A stretch of 64,000 bases of DNA from Vitis vinifera (lineage: Eukaryota; Streptophyta; Magnoliopsida; Vitales; Vitaceae): contig NC_081811.1 in the NCBI RefSeq assembly GCF_030704535.1, forward strand, positions 485,501 to 549,500, in the 5' to 3' direction. Every line of letters begins with the position of its first letter. The first letter of the stretch is position 1. The notes under the pieces were generated by a model. The model made no database searches, had not been told where the DNA came from, and saw only the letters and a program-made list of their open reading frames with translations. Below are positions 48,312-60,372 of this stretch, piece after piece. The translations under genes and the position numbers were made by a program.

Positions 48312-49953
48312 CCCAACTCTGCATGTGAGCTTGTTGCCTTTGTCACCTTTCCTTCTAACCTTATCCCATGTGCGCCGCTCCAGGGTAGCCCACTGCTCTC
48401 CTCCTTTGCCCTTTTTTTTTTTTAACAAAAAATAAATTTATTTTTATTATTTATTTAAGCATTTAATATTTAATAAATAATAACAGCAGCTGCAGCAGCC
48501 CAATTATGATCCTCCTCACTGCTCTGCAGGCCACAGTCTGACTCCTCTTCTTCATCTGGGATTTCGACACGTGGATATCTCACTGAAAAATCAAGGGTCA
48601 GAGATCATAATCATCATCTCATGATTTATGTCAGAAAAAAAAAATTTTATTTTTTATTTTTTGGTTTGGGTTTTGGGTAAGAGGTAAAATTCAATTATTG
48701 TTGGACCAGATATATTTGTACTTTATTCATTGGACGGTGGTTAATTATTCAGGGAAGAGAAAATATTATTGCTCAGTTGGTCTGGAATTAGGGGGCTCTT
48801 TCAAATACTTCTCAAAAATGAATTTTTTAAATTAACTAAAATAAAATAATTTTAAAAAACTCAAATATGTAAAAATAAAAAATAGAAAATTCACAACTTA
48901 TTTTTTATGAATGCATCATATAAATTATGTATAATTTAAAATTTCCATTTTTCATGTTTCTAATTATTTCTCATTAACTCTAATAAAACTCTAAAAACAT
49001 ATCAAATTTATTCTAAAAGGCATCCAATTTTAAAAATAAATTCTTAAAAACCTATTTTGAGTCTAAAATTTGTCAAATATACTTTTGAAGTTAAAAAATA
49101 ATTTTTTATTCTAAAAACATAAATATATATTTTTCAAATACCCTTAGACCCAAAAATTTTAAATTATATCTGAAATTTTCTTTGGGAAACTTTCCTAAAT
49201 TTTGAAAATTTTTAAAGATAAATAGCAACCAGAACAAGAAATATTTTTTCTTTTTATTTAATTTATTTTAGTAAAATTTCTCACCATTAAAAAAAAAAAC
49301 CCTAATAATAAGCTTCTTAAAAAAACTAACAAAAAAAAAGGAAAAGAAATCTAGTTGTCATGTTTCCATGGTCATTCTAATAGTCTCTTGTGACGCCAAG
49401 ACTTGAAATTGGACTACTCATTTATTTTTGGCGTTTAATATTGAATTTGCCACCCTTTTGTACTATAAATAAATAAATACTATAAAATATAATAAATAAA
49501 AATAAAAATATAAAATATAAAATATAAAATGGGCATTGACCTGTGACCATGAATCTACATCTAATTTCACGACATCCCTAGTGTGAATGCATCTTGTATT
49601 GCTTGCTTCTCAATTAATATTGTTGGGTTATGGGGAGATAGCCCAGTAGTTATGCCTAATTTAGTGATAAGAGTTTTAATTATACTCAACTTGATTGAAT
49701 TGTCAATCATATTATATCAACATTCCTTTGCAAGTAACCCTTCATGTTCACCAGGAACTCTCATCTACCAATTTTGAGATACGGTGCTCTCTATCAATAA
49801 TTGGGTTTCGAGGTCAATATTTGGACTATAATTAGATTTTAGGATGTTTAATTTATTAATTTTAATTTATGATGATCTCGAAACAAAAACTAAGTCAAAT
49901 TTATATATATAATCATTGTTATCGACTCTAATTTTAAGCCAAATACTACTTTA

Positions 49954-50277
49954 GGTTATATTTTGTTCCTGAAAAATAATAAAGAAAGAAAAAAATGCAA
50001 AAGAAAATAGTTTTTTTATGTTTGGTTTTATTATAAATTTTTTTTAAAAAAATTAAATATAATTAAAATTAGTTAAAAATTTATACATTTTTAAATTATT
50101 TAATCTTTATATAATGGAGGAAATTAAGTGAAATGAGTTTGAAGAAATATATAAAAATAATTTATTAATTTTAAATCTATTTTTTATTTTCCTTCATTTT
50201 TTTCTTTCCTTCCACTTTTCTTTTCTATTTTCTTTTTCTTACATTTTCCCTCAAATTTTCCGGGAACAAACATAGCC
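49954..50277. mobile_element. Tourist/Harbinger-like MITE
   Basis: 324 bp flanked by the trinucleotide TTA on both sides (49951-49953, 50278-50280). The left end GGTTATATTTTGTTCCTG matches the right end read in reverse (GGCTATGTTTGTTCCCGG), so it has terminal inverted repeats. It is AT-rich inside with no open frame. TTA duplications and GGC-TGTTTG-like ends are typical of PIF/Harbinger-derived MITEs. Confidence 0.75.
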
Positions 50278-53200
50278 TTAAGCTCAAGCTAGATTGGCCA
50301 TTTTTTTCAAAAAAAAAAAAAAAAAAAAACCTACTTTTCCATGAAACTAAAAGTAATTGGAGTTTTGGGTTTGGGCCTAAGGTTGGGCTTGAGCCATTCC
50401 AAGTCAAAATCAAGAGTGGTTTTACTCTTTTGTTGACTTTTTTTCATGCATGTGAACCAACCATGGGGCCAAGCTAGTTCGCTAGGCCTGTGATAGCCTC
50501 TAATATTCATCACCCACCCATGCATGTAAGAGGGCTTAATGGGACCTTCTAATCTATTTCTTTTCTATTATTTGTTTGGTAACTGAGAAAATTAATTTCA
50601 CCCAAAAGATTTAAAAAAGTATTTCATCTAGCTGTCTCGTAAAAATGACACAAGCAAACCTTTCTATTATGAAGTTACATTTCCAACTTTAATTATTAAG
50701 GTTTTGTCCTAAGTTGGTTTGATACATATTAATATAATATTAAACTTTTGAGTTCCGTTTTAAAACTATTTTTAAATAAATGTTTTGAATATTGTCTTTA
50801 AAATTTTTGTTTTTTAACTTTAAAAATAAGTTTCATTTATTTTAAAAAAAAAACAATTTTTTGATAATTTACTGTAAAAATGGTATAATTTCCCAACAAA
50901 GTTAAGGTGTTTTCACATTTTTTTTTTTGATAACTATTCATAAAACTAATTTTCTATTTTTAAAAATAGAATACACTTTTCTAATTTAGAAAACACAGTG
51001 AACAAACTTTTGATAAAAAATAATTTTTCCAAAATTTGTTCAAAAACATATTATTTTTTAAAATAAATTTAGGGTGTTTTCAACTATTTATTCATTGAGT
51101 ATTTGAGCATTTTCAAAACTATTTTTAAAAACCATTTTCAAAAAATAATTTAAATAAATTATAATGAGTATAAAATACCTTAATAAAAATAAGTCCTACG
51201 AGAAAATCATTTTCTATATTAAAGTTCAAACAATGAATTGTTTTAAAAAACTTACATATATTAAGGAACTATTTCAAAATTGATCTTGAAAAAAAAAATT
51301 ATATTTCTAAGAATCATAAACAATTTTCTAACTTCAAAAATATGCTTGATAAAAAAATCATTTAAAAAATATATTATCTTTTAGAACAAAGTTGAAGTGT
51401 TTTTAGTAGTGGGTTTGTTGAATATTCCAAATAACAATTAAAAAATAAATAATATTTTAAAAAAATTTACACTATATTTCAATACAAAATTTTATTTTTT
51501 AAATAATAATTAATTAATAACGGTTCTTAAAAACTATTTTTTTAGATCCGAAACATGTACTAGTTGTTCCAAAGTTATGAAGAGGAAAACATGTATGGGC
51601 AAAGACAAGAAATAAGTAATGAAGAGGTAGACGAAAGAGGAAACAGGGAGGGAAGTGAGGTGGGGGGGACATGGGCAGTTGGTAGAGTGGCATTTTCTTA
51701 CCAGAAGTCTAGTACCACGTGTGGGTTGAGACTTGAGAGGCCCACACACACCTCGCCATCACCCATTTAAACACCTCGCACAGTCACACGTACGTCTGTT
51801 TGTGTGTGTGGAGCTGGGACAGCCCTCCTTCCGTGTATCTTCTTGTTTAATTCTGTAAAGCTGCTGCCTGCTGCCCTCTTATCCCCTTCTATGTGGTCCC
51901 CTTTTTTTTCATACACCAATTAAATTTTGCATCTTGTTTGGTGGGGTTGTTTCTCGAATTTCATACATGTACTTCCAAGTGCTGAATTTGGGTTATTTAC
52001 ATAATTTATATACCGACATGTTATGTTGGGTAATCGGATCAATTAACCTCCCAAAGTTCAAACCCTAAGATTTTAAAATTATTTAAAGTTTCATCATATA
52101 TCTAGAAATTAGTGGAATAAATAAATTAAATATTTGGTTGATCATAAAAATTACAAAAGAAAAGAAATCAAAAATTTAGATTAAAAGCATTTTCAAATTA
52201 TTTTATATTCATATAATTAATGAAAAATAAATTATATGAATTTAAAAAAACTATGGAAAAAAATTAATTAATTTTATTTTTATTTTTTAAAAAATTTCAT
52301 TTTCCTTGTATTTTTCCTCATACTATCAAAGAACCAATTACAGGTTAATGAAGTTAAAATTATTTATATATTATATAAGTAAACGAAATTATTTTCTCAA
52401 ATTAATTTTTTCCTTAATTTATCTTCATAAATAACCAAACAATAGAATTTTTTTTTTAAGACCTTTTGATTTTCCTATATTTTTTCCATGTAACCAAACA
52501 TTATTAACATTTTCCTTGAAATGTAGGTTGGAAATTCTAGGGCATTTCATGCATGCATGCATGCATGCATGGATGATGGGAAGATGGTCCAAAGAATTAT
52601 TATGAAGTGGGGCATGAAAATGGGTGGCAGAGAAGTGGAATTCGGCATAGACAGACACTTCAAAAAAAATAAAAAATAAAAACATCCTATCCATAGAGGA
52701 GGGCAGAAAAAGGTGGTGGACCTTGGTGTCTGTGGTCCTCCCAAAATAAGTGAGTTGGTTTCACAAGACCATGCCTCCAGATTTATTACAAGAATGGTAC
52801 CTCCAATTGTGACACCTTCCCTTGTCCTAATGCCTCCTCTTTTCTTCCCTCATTCCCATCCATCTCTGAGTTGTTCCTTTTTTTGGTGTGTTATACGTGT
52901 GTGGATGTGCTTTGGGATCCCACAAAATATCGACCTTCTTTCCCCTTCTTGTCTACATTCATACCCACCGCCACCCTCCCTATTCAATTCAAACCTCGAT
53001 TTGATTGATTTTGAACCAAAAAAAAAGAAAAAGAGAATTAATTAAGTTTGTCCAAATAGTTTGACGAAACTAATTATTAGTTCATATCACCACTAATGTT
53101 TCTTCAAAGTTAGGCCCACTAAAATAACGGTTTAATCAATTGAGTGTTGGATTGTGTTTGCTTCTTGTATATGATTTTTTGTTTCAAATAAGAAACGAAA

Positions 53201-53790
53201 TAATGAGGAAAATAATTTTTGTAAGAAATACATAAAAAATAATTTATTGATTTTAAATTTTTATTTTTTTTCTTTTAAATTGGCTAAAACCAAACAATTA
53301 TAAGAATAAAATTTATTATTTTTTCTCTTATTTAATTTTTTATGAAAATATTGATAGGGAAGTAAAATAAGATTGTTTAAGCAATGCAATTTTCCCCAAA
53401 TATTTCTCATCTCTAAGTAAAATGAAAAAAAAATAAAAAAATCTTTTAAACCTTGTTCATCCTCTATTCCTATTTTTTTTTTTCTCATATTTTTTCATTG
53501 CATCCAAACACAAGAAAAATACATTTTCTATGATCAACTTTTTCTCCACTAAGAAATCCTTATCCAGAGGCGAACAAAATTTGATTTCCATTCTAGGATT
53601 TATTCTCACTCTATCCAATATGTCAAAAGCGTGCCGACCGACACCAATAAAAGTAAAAGTATTCCACAGCAATTTCTTTACTCCTACCATTCCCATGCTT
53701 TTTCAATCACCCCATATTGAACTCCACATTATAATTTATCTTTTATTTAATATTAAAAAATTTACAAAAATATTAAATAAAATAGATTTA
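50278..53790. other. Intergenic, right part of the Aux/IAA interval
   Basis: AT-rich except for an island at about 51560-51900 (GGCCCAC, CACGTG-like and purine-rich words). An (ATGC)n run is at 52548-52571. A sequence at about 53150-53530 looks like a degraded relative of the nearby MITEs. No gene supported. Confidence 0.45.
52548..52571. repeat. (ATGC)n microsatellite
   Basis: About six CATG/ATGC units; the run is self-complementary and could form a hairpin or cruciform. Confidence 0.9.
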
Positions 53791-54069
53791 ATGATGATGA
53801 TGATGAGGACAATGCCGATGACTGTATCATCGCGATACTTTTCACAATTACTACGCAAAAAACCCGAGTCGCCGTCGGCACATTCCATCACAGCTGCTGC
53901 ACAACCACCCTGGTCTCTGAGAGGCTATGAAATCCACACACGAAGGGCTCATGTCAACAACTTGTGGACGAAGCTCATAGAAGTAACGATCACATTGCGC
54001 TATCGCATTTTATGCAGGAACAGACAATTTGTTGTACATCCCCATCTCAGTGAAGCATTTGAGATCTAA
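53791..54069 (+). other. Unassigned open frame in a GC-richer island
   Basis: A 92-codon frame starts at a run of five ATG codons. It has a basic, Ser-rich, Asp-poor N-terminal half (SSRYFSQLLRKKPES) that looks like a mitochondrial targeting sequence. The rest (RGYEIHTRRAHVNN) matches nothing I recognise. The island continues in changed frames to about 54230. It could be a first exon, a decayed gene copy or chance. No splice model was found. Confidence 0.25.
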
Positions 54070-54234
54070 GAAGATTTTGGCCATAACTGCACCACCTGAG
54101 ACTCAGCTCAGGAACCACAAATTTTTCTCAACTGGCCAACTCTGCTGGCAGAGATGCTTATATGGATTTCATTGTGGTGGCCCTGCAGGTTCAGTGTCAT
54201 GCATCACACGCCTTAGCTAACCTGGAAATTTTTT

Positions 54235-55250
54235 AAGCCAAGAAAATCTTAGGCCATTTAATATAAGATGCATACAAGCAATCAATGATCACCAACTTTT
54301 CTTGTCACCTTCTTCAACATACTTCTAGATTTTTATTTTTTATTTTTTATTTTTTCATCTTGAATATGTTTAGCATTTTTGGAATATTTTTTTGGAAATT
54401 TGGGAGATAATTCAATTAAAAAAATTTGAAGAATTTTTTTAAAAATTAATAAATTATTTATCTCTATAAAGATTAAGTAATCCAAAAAGACAAAAAAGTT
54501 TTAACTAATTTTAATCACATGTTAAAGAAAAAAAAACAAGAAAAGAAAAAAAAAAGGTGGAGAAGGTGGCATCTTGAACTTTTATGAATTGGCCCAAGGT
54601 GGTCCTCCAGGGTGGTGTATGGAGTACCGTACTCCACACGCTCGAAACAACTTTATTTTGATTCAACCTTTAGCTAACTGTATATTAATTTCCTCCCCAC
54701 CATTTCCACATTTCTCAATATCCCCATAGATTTTCTCTCTCTTTGTTCAATCATGTCCCCCGACATATTCATCTCAATATCTCACGATAATTCCTCATAA
54801 GCTCTACAAATGAGCCATCTTACATATCATGGTTCTATTATCCCAACCACTAACCAAATCTGGATTGTCATGTGTTGAAAATTAAGAAAAAAGAAAGAGG
54901 AAGCATCTTTCTATAATATCGAAAATAATTTTTTGATATTATATAAAAAAAAATTTAATTTTAAAAAAAATCATAAAGATCTCTATATCATTTAAATAAA
55001 TTATTTTTATTAAAAATTTAAAAAAAATAATTATTGAAATGTTATATAAAAAGATAAAAAGATGAATTTTAATATAATACAATTATATAATAAAAAATAA
55101 TCTTATTTGTTTATGTTTTGATCAAGATCCTATTTATTTATTCAAATTTACTTATCAATTTAATAACCTTAGGATTTTTTTTTTACAAATATGTCATAAA
55201 ACGAGATATTGAAATTTCTCATGGGAAATTAAATAGTATGGGGGCTTGGG
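54235..55250. other. Intergenic upstream of the plus-strand Aux/IAA gene
   Basis: Mostly AT-rich. At 54620-54636 a perfect 8-bp inverted repeat around one base (TGGAGTAC-C-GTACTCCA) stands in a short GC-richer patch. No gene seen. Confidence 0.45.
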
Positions 55251-55453
55251 CATGTCCACATGGCATCCCACATGCCGTGCATCACCCCATATGGGTTCCA
55301 CCAGCCTCCACCCACATGCCCATGCTATTCATTCACATGCCCTGCTCTCCACCCCCATATCTCCGCCGTCCATTCCTGGTCCACCCTCTTCAATACTAAC
55401 GGTTCCTCTTGTCCCTCCCTTGTCCCCTCACCACGCGACACCTGCCCCACATC

Positions 55454-55459
55454 TGTCTC
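55454..55459 (+). promoter_or_regulatory. Auxin response element TGTCTC
   Basis: Canonical AuxRE about 340 bp upstream of the Aux/IAA ATG, in the sense orientation. ARF proteins bind this word, and Aux/IAA genes are typical ARF targets. A single 6-mer can occur by chance, but position and gene class make it plausible. Confidence 0.55.
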
Positions 55460-55528
55460 TCCTCTCACCAACACCCTTACTTGTGCATGTCCCTCCCAGT
55501 CGACACCTTACCCCACGCGCTTCCCCCA

Positions 55529-55534
55529 CACGTG
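55529..55534. promoter_or_regulatory. G-box in Aux/IAA promoter
   Basis: CACGTG about 266 bp upstream of the ATG, within a C-rich promoter stretch. The head-to-head partner gene has a G-box at a similar distance from its own ATG. Confidence 0.4.
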
Positions 55535-55688
55535 GTGCACCCCGTTCACACACCCTCCTTTCTCCCTCGTCTAATTGTCCATTCCACTAGCGCGTAGGAG
55601 CACAGCGTGTGGGCCTAGTGTTTCCCCGTGTGAAATTCATGCACGAAGAGAACAAGTCACCTAGATATTGTCCAAACCCTTATCACAC

Positions 55689-55696
55689 TATAAAAA
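55689..55696 (+). promoter_or_regulatory. TATA box of plus-strand Aux/IAA gene
   Basis: TATAAAAA about 104-111 bp upstream of the ATG, followed by a CT/AC-rich leader. A good match to a plant TATA box and a plausible spacing for a short 5' UTR. Confidence 0.65.
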
Positions 55697-55799
55697 TTCT
55701 CTCATCCTCCCAGCATTCTCATCACAGCAAACACTTCTTCATCATTACAACTCTTGATCGGAATTCAAAAACATCTCACCGGAAAAATCATCGGGAAAA

Positions 55800-56569
55800 A
55801 TGGAGAAGCCAGTGGTTTACGATAACGGACTTAATCTTGAGGCGACCGAGCTAAGACTAGGGTTACCGGGGACCAATGAGCCTGAGAAACAATCATCTAC
55901 TAGTGTTAGGAGCAAAAAGAGAGCATCGCCGGAGATGGCCGAGGAGACTAGGTCTAAGAGCAGCTCTTGTATATCCGATGCCGACGACGACGCCCCTCCA
56001 CCAAAGTAAGTACTTTGTAGATTAGGGACTGATCGATGACTAGGGTTTTTCCCCTTTTTTTTTTTTTGGTTGCATGAAATGAGACTAATATACTGTTATG
56101 TGATGAATTTGCAGAGCACAAGTGGTGGGGTGGCCGCCGGTCCGATCATACCGGAAAAACAGCTTCCAACAGAGGAAAGGGGAAGCCGAGGGGGCCGGAA
56201 TGTACGTGAAAGTGAGCATGGATGGAGCTCCTTACCTCAGAAAGATCGATCTCAAGGTTTACAAGAGCTACCCGGAGCTCCTCAACGCCTTGGAGAATAT
56301 GTTCAAGTTCAGAATAGGTAAGGAGGATAAGATTCTCAACACTAGTGATCTATGATGATGATGATCTATGTTTGTTTATGGTGACTGATGAGTTTGATGG
56401 TATTTTTACTTCTTCAGGTGAGTACTCAGAGAGGGAAGGCTACAATGGATCTGACTATACCCCTGCTTATGAAGATAAAGATGGTGACTGGATGCTGGTT
56501 GGAGATGTTCCATGGGAGATGTTCATCTCATCCTGTAAGAGGCTAAGAATCATGAAGGGATCGGAATGA
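55800..56569 (+). CDS. Aux/IAA auxin-responsive repressor, IAA1-4 class (IAA4-like)
   Basis: Three exons: 55800-56005, 56115-56317, 56418-56569; 561 nt, 186 residues. Domain I has LRLGLPG (about 18-24) with the EAR motif. A KKR basic patch follows at about 39-41. The degron [14 protein letters not shown] puts GWPPV at about 74-78. The PB1 domain has [16 protein letters not shown] and [19 protein letters not shown], ending in RLRIMKGSE as in IAA1, 2, 3 and 4. The length equals that of Arabidopsis IAA4 as I recall it. The protein represses ARF-driven genes in the nucleus and is degraded when auxin glues it to TIR1/AFB. TGTCTC and TATA motifs upstream suggest auxin feedback. Which of IAA1-4 is the orthologue cannot be settled here. 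Confidence 0.95.
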
Positions 56570-59500
56570 AACCCGAAAATTAGAATTACTTAACGATGGG
56601 GAGGCTCTGATGATCAGATCACATAATCTTTTGGCTTGGGCTCTCGGTTTTCACCTACACAGCACAAGATAGATCTATATATGTCAAATGTTGATAATAC
56701 TTTCTTGCTGTCGAGTTTTGTAACAACTCATCAAACCAAACCTATACTACATTAGATATCAGTGTACAAAACGAAAATAAGCTTTACCCTTCACAATTTT
56801 CCCGATATTTGCTGTTTTTTTGGCTCTGTATTATCAAAAGAATATAGAAAAGAGGAAAGGACAACATTTTGTGTAAGCTATATATATCTGCCTTGGCTGA
56901 AAGAAACTAAAAGATTGATCATAAGAGGGGTTTATATATCCCAGAGATGCAACAACAACCAAATTTAAACAGGATTCAAGTCTTTTGAAGCCCTGCAATG
57001 ATCAACTTCATATCGTCAGAAATGATTTCTTCAAATTCAGATGCCATTTAATGGATTTCCAGTAGAATAATCCTCAAAAATTGATGAGTGGGAAGTGTGT
57101 CACGGGCAGTGAGCTAATTGAATTGGTAAACTTCAAAGTCATCTAGCCCCTTGCCCCATGCGCTGGATTAAATTTGTGACCTGGGTCACCATAATTTCTG
57201 TAAATACCTAGGGCTGGGATGGGAGGGGAAAATACCAGAGCAATCCACCTTGTGGGGGTGTTCCAGTTTTAATCCAGGAACTAGGTTTTAGAAGAACCTA
57301 ATACGTCTGAAATGTAGAAATTTGGGACCAGATAGGAAAACCATACCACTGAGCTGAAGAGAAAAGGGACTAGATCTACACCAGAGGCATCATCTAAACA
57401 AGTTAAATAATCAAACACCCAGAAATGAGTTCATTAAAGTTAGATTGCTGGAATTCCTAATAAGCAGTGGTTCTGTTAATCTCTGGCTAATCATAGTGTC
57501 CTTAAAATTCAGATTGGCATTTGGGATTTGCTTCAAAACTTAGCACAATATTCTATGCTTTCACAAAAAAGATGTCCTAGTCTCCTAGAACACAGAAGGC
57601 TACAATTGAAAGGAGATTGCAGCAAAACCCTAACTAGATCATATGGGCATCTGACATGCTTTAGGATATTCATATCTAAGCATAGAGGATGGTATTGTTC
57701 AGTCAGGGGACTCCATGCTTCCAAACTTATGTGCATTCAGTATGAATCAGCGATAGCTTCAAGTACTGTAGAAATATAAATAAAAGAAACTTCAAGGCAT
57801 CTAAAATTTCCACCAATAACAACTGGGCAAGTCTTACAAACAGCATCCATAAATAATGAATGATTCGCCATTAAAAAAAAGGAAGATCACCTAATCGGCC
57901 TTGTTGCATTTCCTTTCTCATGGTTTGGGAAATTGATGCATATCTTTTTGTGCCAAAATATTAAGTGCCTAAGACCAAGAAATAATCCTATAATGAATAC
58001 ATTAGATGCAAGATTGGGAAAATAGCAGATCATTTGGTCAATTCCCTCTTGGAAGCCTACAGCTGGTCAATCAACTAGTTTACAAAACCTCCTTTAGATC
58101 ACCAAGGCAATAAAGATGCATAAAAAATTTCATCCATGTAAAGAGAATGGCTTGAGGATGGAGATAGTACATAGTCCAAGAGGTAATCAATTTTGACCAT
58201 CTCAAAGAACAAGAAAAACAAGAAAATCAATTGGAAGTCTCAACAAGCAATGTAAATTTATTCTGTAAATGAGCACAAAACCCGCAAAAGGGTTTTACAA
58301 TATTCAAACAGATGACAGTCTTTATTACATGAAGGTGGAAGCCCTCTATGTTGTTCATATGCAGAGGATGGACCCAGTAGTCTTTTCTATTTTTCCTTTA
58401 ATAATTTTTTATAGGACTTGGTACTTGGAATGGAGTCTGCATCCAGACATATGAAGCAAAGCCATCAAGCAGTAGGCCTCCTTCTCTGTTGGCAATTTTA
58501 GATTCTGTTTTCTTGTTGAACGGATGAATGATTTGACTTCTCAGAACTCAAACCATATATCAAGTTGTGTCTTGCATTAACCTATTAACAGTCCTCTGGG
58601 TTAACATTAAATTGGATACAGGTTAAGTTATTTAGGAAGCGCATCTACATTCAAATATTCTCAAAAATAATGACATCGAATCCTGAACTCAATACAATGC
58701 ATGATCTATGTTAAAGATACTTTGAAGTATAAACCTATCTTACATCACAGTTCAGTAACTGTCTGAGTCTGCCTTAGAAATACAAAAAATGGAGTGAACT
58801 CCACTACTAAAGCCACTTTACTCCAACCACAGAATCCTGATGACTCCTTCAGCAGCAACACTTCTACAAGCAACTGCATTGCAGTTGTGGGGTTCACCTC
58901 CTAAAAGCTGAAAACATATTCAAGACAGGAAAATGCTGCCACCAAATAAATACCCTCTTTTTATATTCCAACTTCAAAACCCCATCCAAACAGTATCTGT
59001 ATGGTCCCATGATCTTCACAACCTTCATCACTTTATCCACTTGACCACTAGGCTTCATGGCATCAAATTAGTAATGTATTTGCTTCAACAAAGCCCACCT
59101 GCCAGGATTAGAAGATACACAAGACACTAGTTGTGATCAACAACTCATCCAATAGGATTTCTCCTTCATGTTGCTAAAGAACCTAAACCTTGGTCCCAAT
59201 TCCATAGTGACTAAAAGCAATAAGAAAAAGCAACCCCTCTATTTGGAATGTCCACTCACCCATTCCCAACAACACAAAATGTTTTGTTCAACTCTATGAC
59301 CACATACTCTGAAGGCTGAAGCAATAATAATGTACTGGGTCTAAGCTAACATCTATTCAGCTGTCATGATGCTTTTACAACTGCAGCAACTTTCGGAGAA
59401 CCCAAAAAGTAATTTCTCATGTGGGTTCTCCAAGCCGAGCATTTGAATAAGATGCTGCATATACATGTAGGAAATAAAGCCCAATGCCTAATTTGAATAG

Positions 59501-60372
59501 CTGGACCTAAACCCTGATATTCAGGCGTTAGGATGGCCACCCAAACAACTAGCACATGCTACTGCAAAGGTCTTTTTTTTTTTTGATAGGTAAAACCATG
59601 CTACTGAAGAGATGTTGCAAGGAAAGCAACCAACCTAAGCCATTCAAAGGAAAAGAACATTAAACACTCCAAGCTTTGATTTCGTTAAGTGGAATATTTA
59701 TCCAAACCATTCAAAGGAAAAGAACATTACACACTCCAAGCTTCGATTTTGTGAAGTGAAATATTCATCCATACTTGAACTAAATACAAACTCCAACCTG
59801 AACTTGCCAATCTGCCTGAAGGGTCATGTTGGGGTCAGGCTCCCATTACCTGCCAACCTAAGGCCAACAATCATGTTAAACTTCTGAAGTGTTTTAGTAA
59901 TCATATTGCATGCGACTTTCCACTTAAATTCCTAATGAATTTGGGGAGGTTAGAGATTTTAGATGAATCATAAATGTGGTGGGTTGAGGTAGCCAGATTT
60001 AGAGCCCAAGCACCCTGGAAAACTGCAAACTCTAGTATAACTAGTCAGAGTATAGCTAGTGAACATATCATGATTTCTATGAAAGAAACATTCAAACCTC
60101 AAGAAAGAACTTTTCAATTGTGAATATGATTGATTAAAATTCCAGAAGATTTAAAGAGCCAAATAAAGGTAGGAGCAACATACAACCAGAACACAAAATA
60201 AATTCCACAGTACACAGTACATGCTACAAAAAAAAGCCCATTGAGATTCTTCATAATCATCTCTGACCCAAAAAAGGAACAAAAAAAAGAAGAAAAAAAA
60301 AAAGAAATAAAGAAACCATAACTATACAAAGAAATATATTGATGATACCAAATCCGACATCAGCAACATGAG
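56570..60372. other. Intergenic between convergent Aux/IAA and OSB genes
   Basis: It holds the 3' UTR of the Aux/IAA gene at the left and of the OSB gene at the right. The middle is moderately AT-rich, with open frames below 85 codons that resemble nothing. A 67-bp tandem duplication lies at 59640-59773, just after a T-run with gataggtaaa. Confidence 0.5.
59640..59773. repeat. 67-bp tandem duplication
   Basis: The unit ccattcaaaggaaaagaaca... at 59640-59706 is repeated at 59707-59773 with about six differences. Confidence 0.88.

Larger units (their letters stand above)
46808..49953. other. Intergenic, with a GC island near 48.2-48.4 kb
   Basis: Mostly AT-rich, with an (AT)n run at 48067-48099. 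At about 48190-48410 there is a promoter-like island with a GGCCCAAAA word, paired GTGGGACCCAC / GTGGGTCCCAC motifs and GTCACC/CACGTG-like words. No exon follows on either strand that I can support. Confidence 0.45.

Noticed and set aside
49583-49777. 64-codon plus-strand frame at 49.6 kb
   Set aside because: AT-rich, short, no motif, no splice context.
55118-55597. Pro/His/Ser-rich ORFs upstream of the IAA4-like gene
   Set aside because: Three overlapping frames are open only because the promoter is C-rich and stop-poor; the TATA box and AuxRE argue this is promoter.
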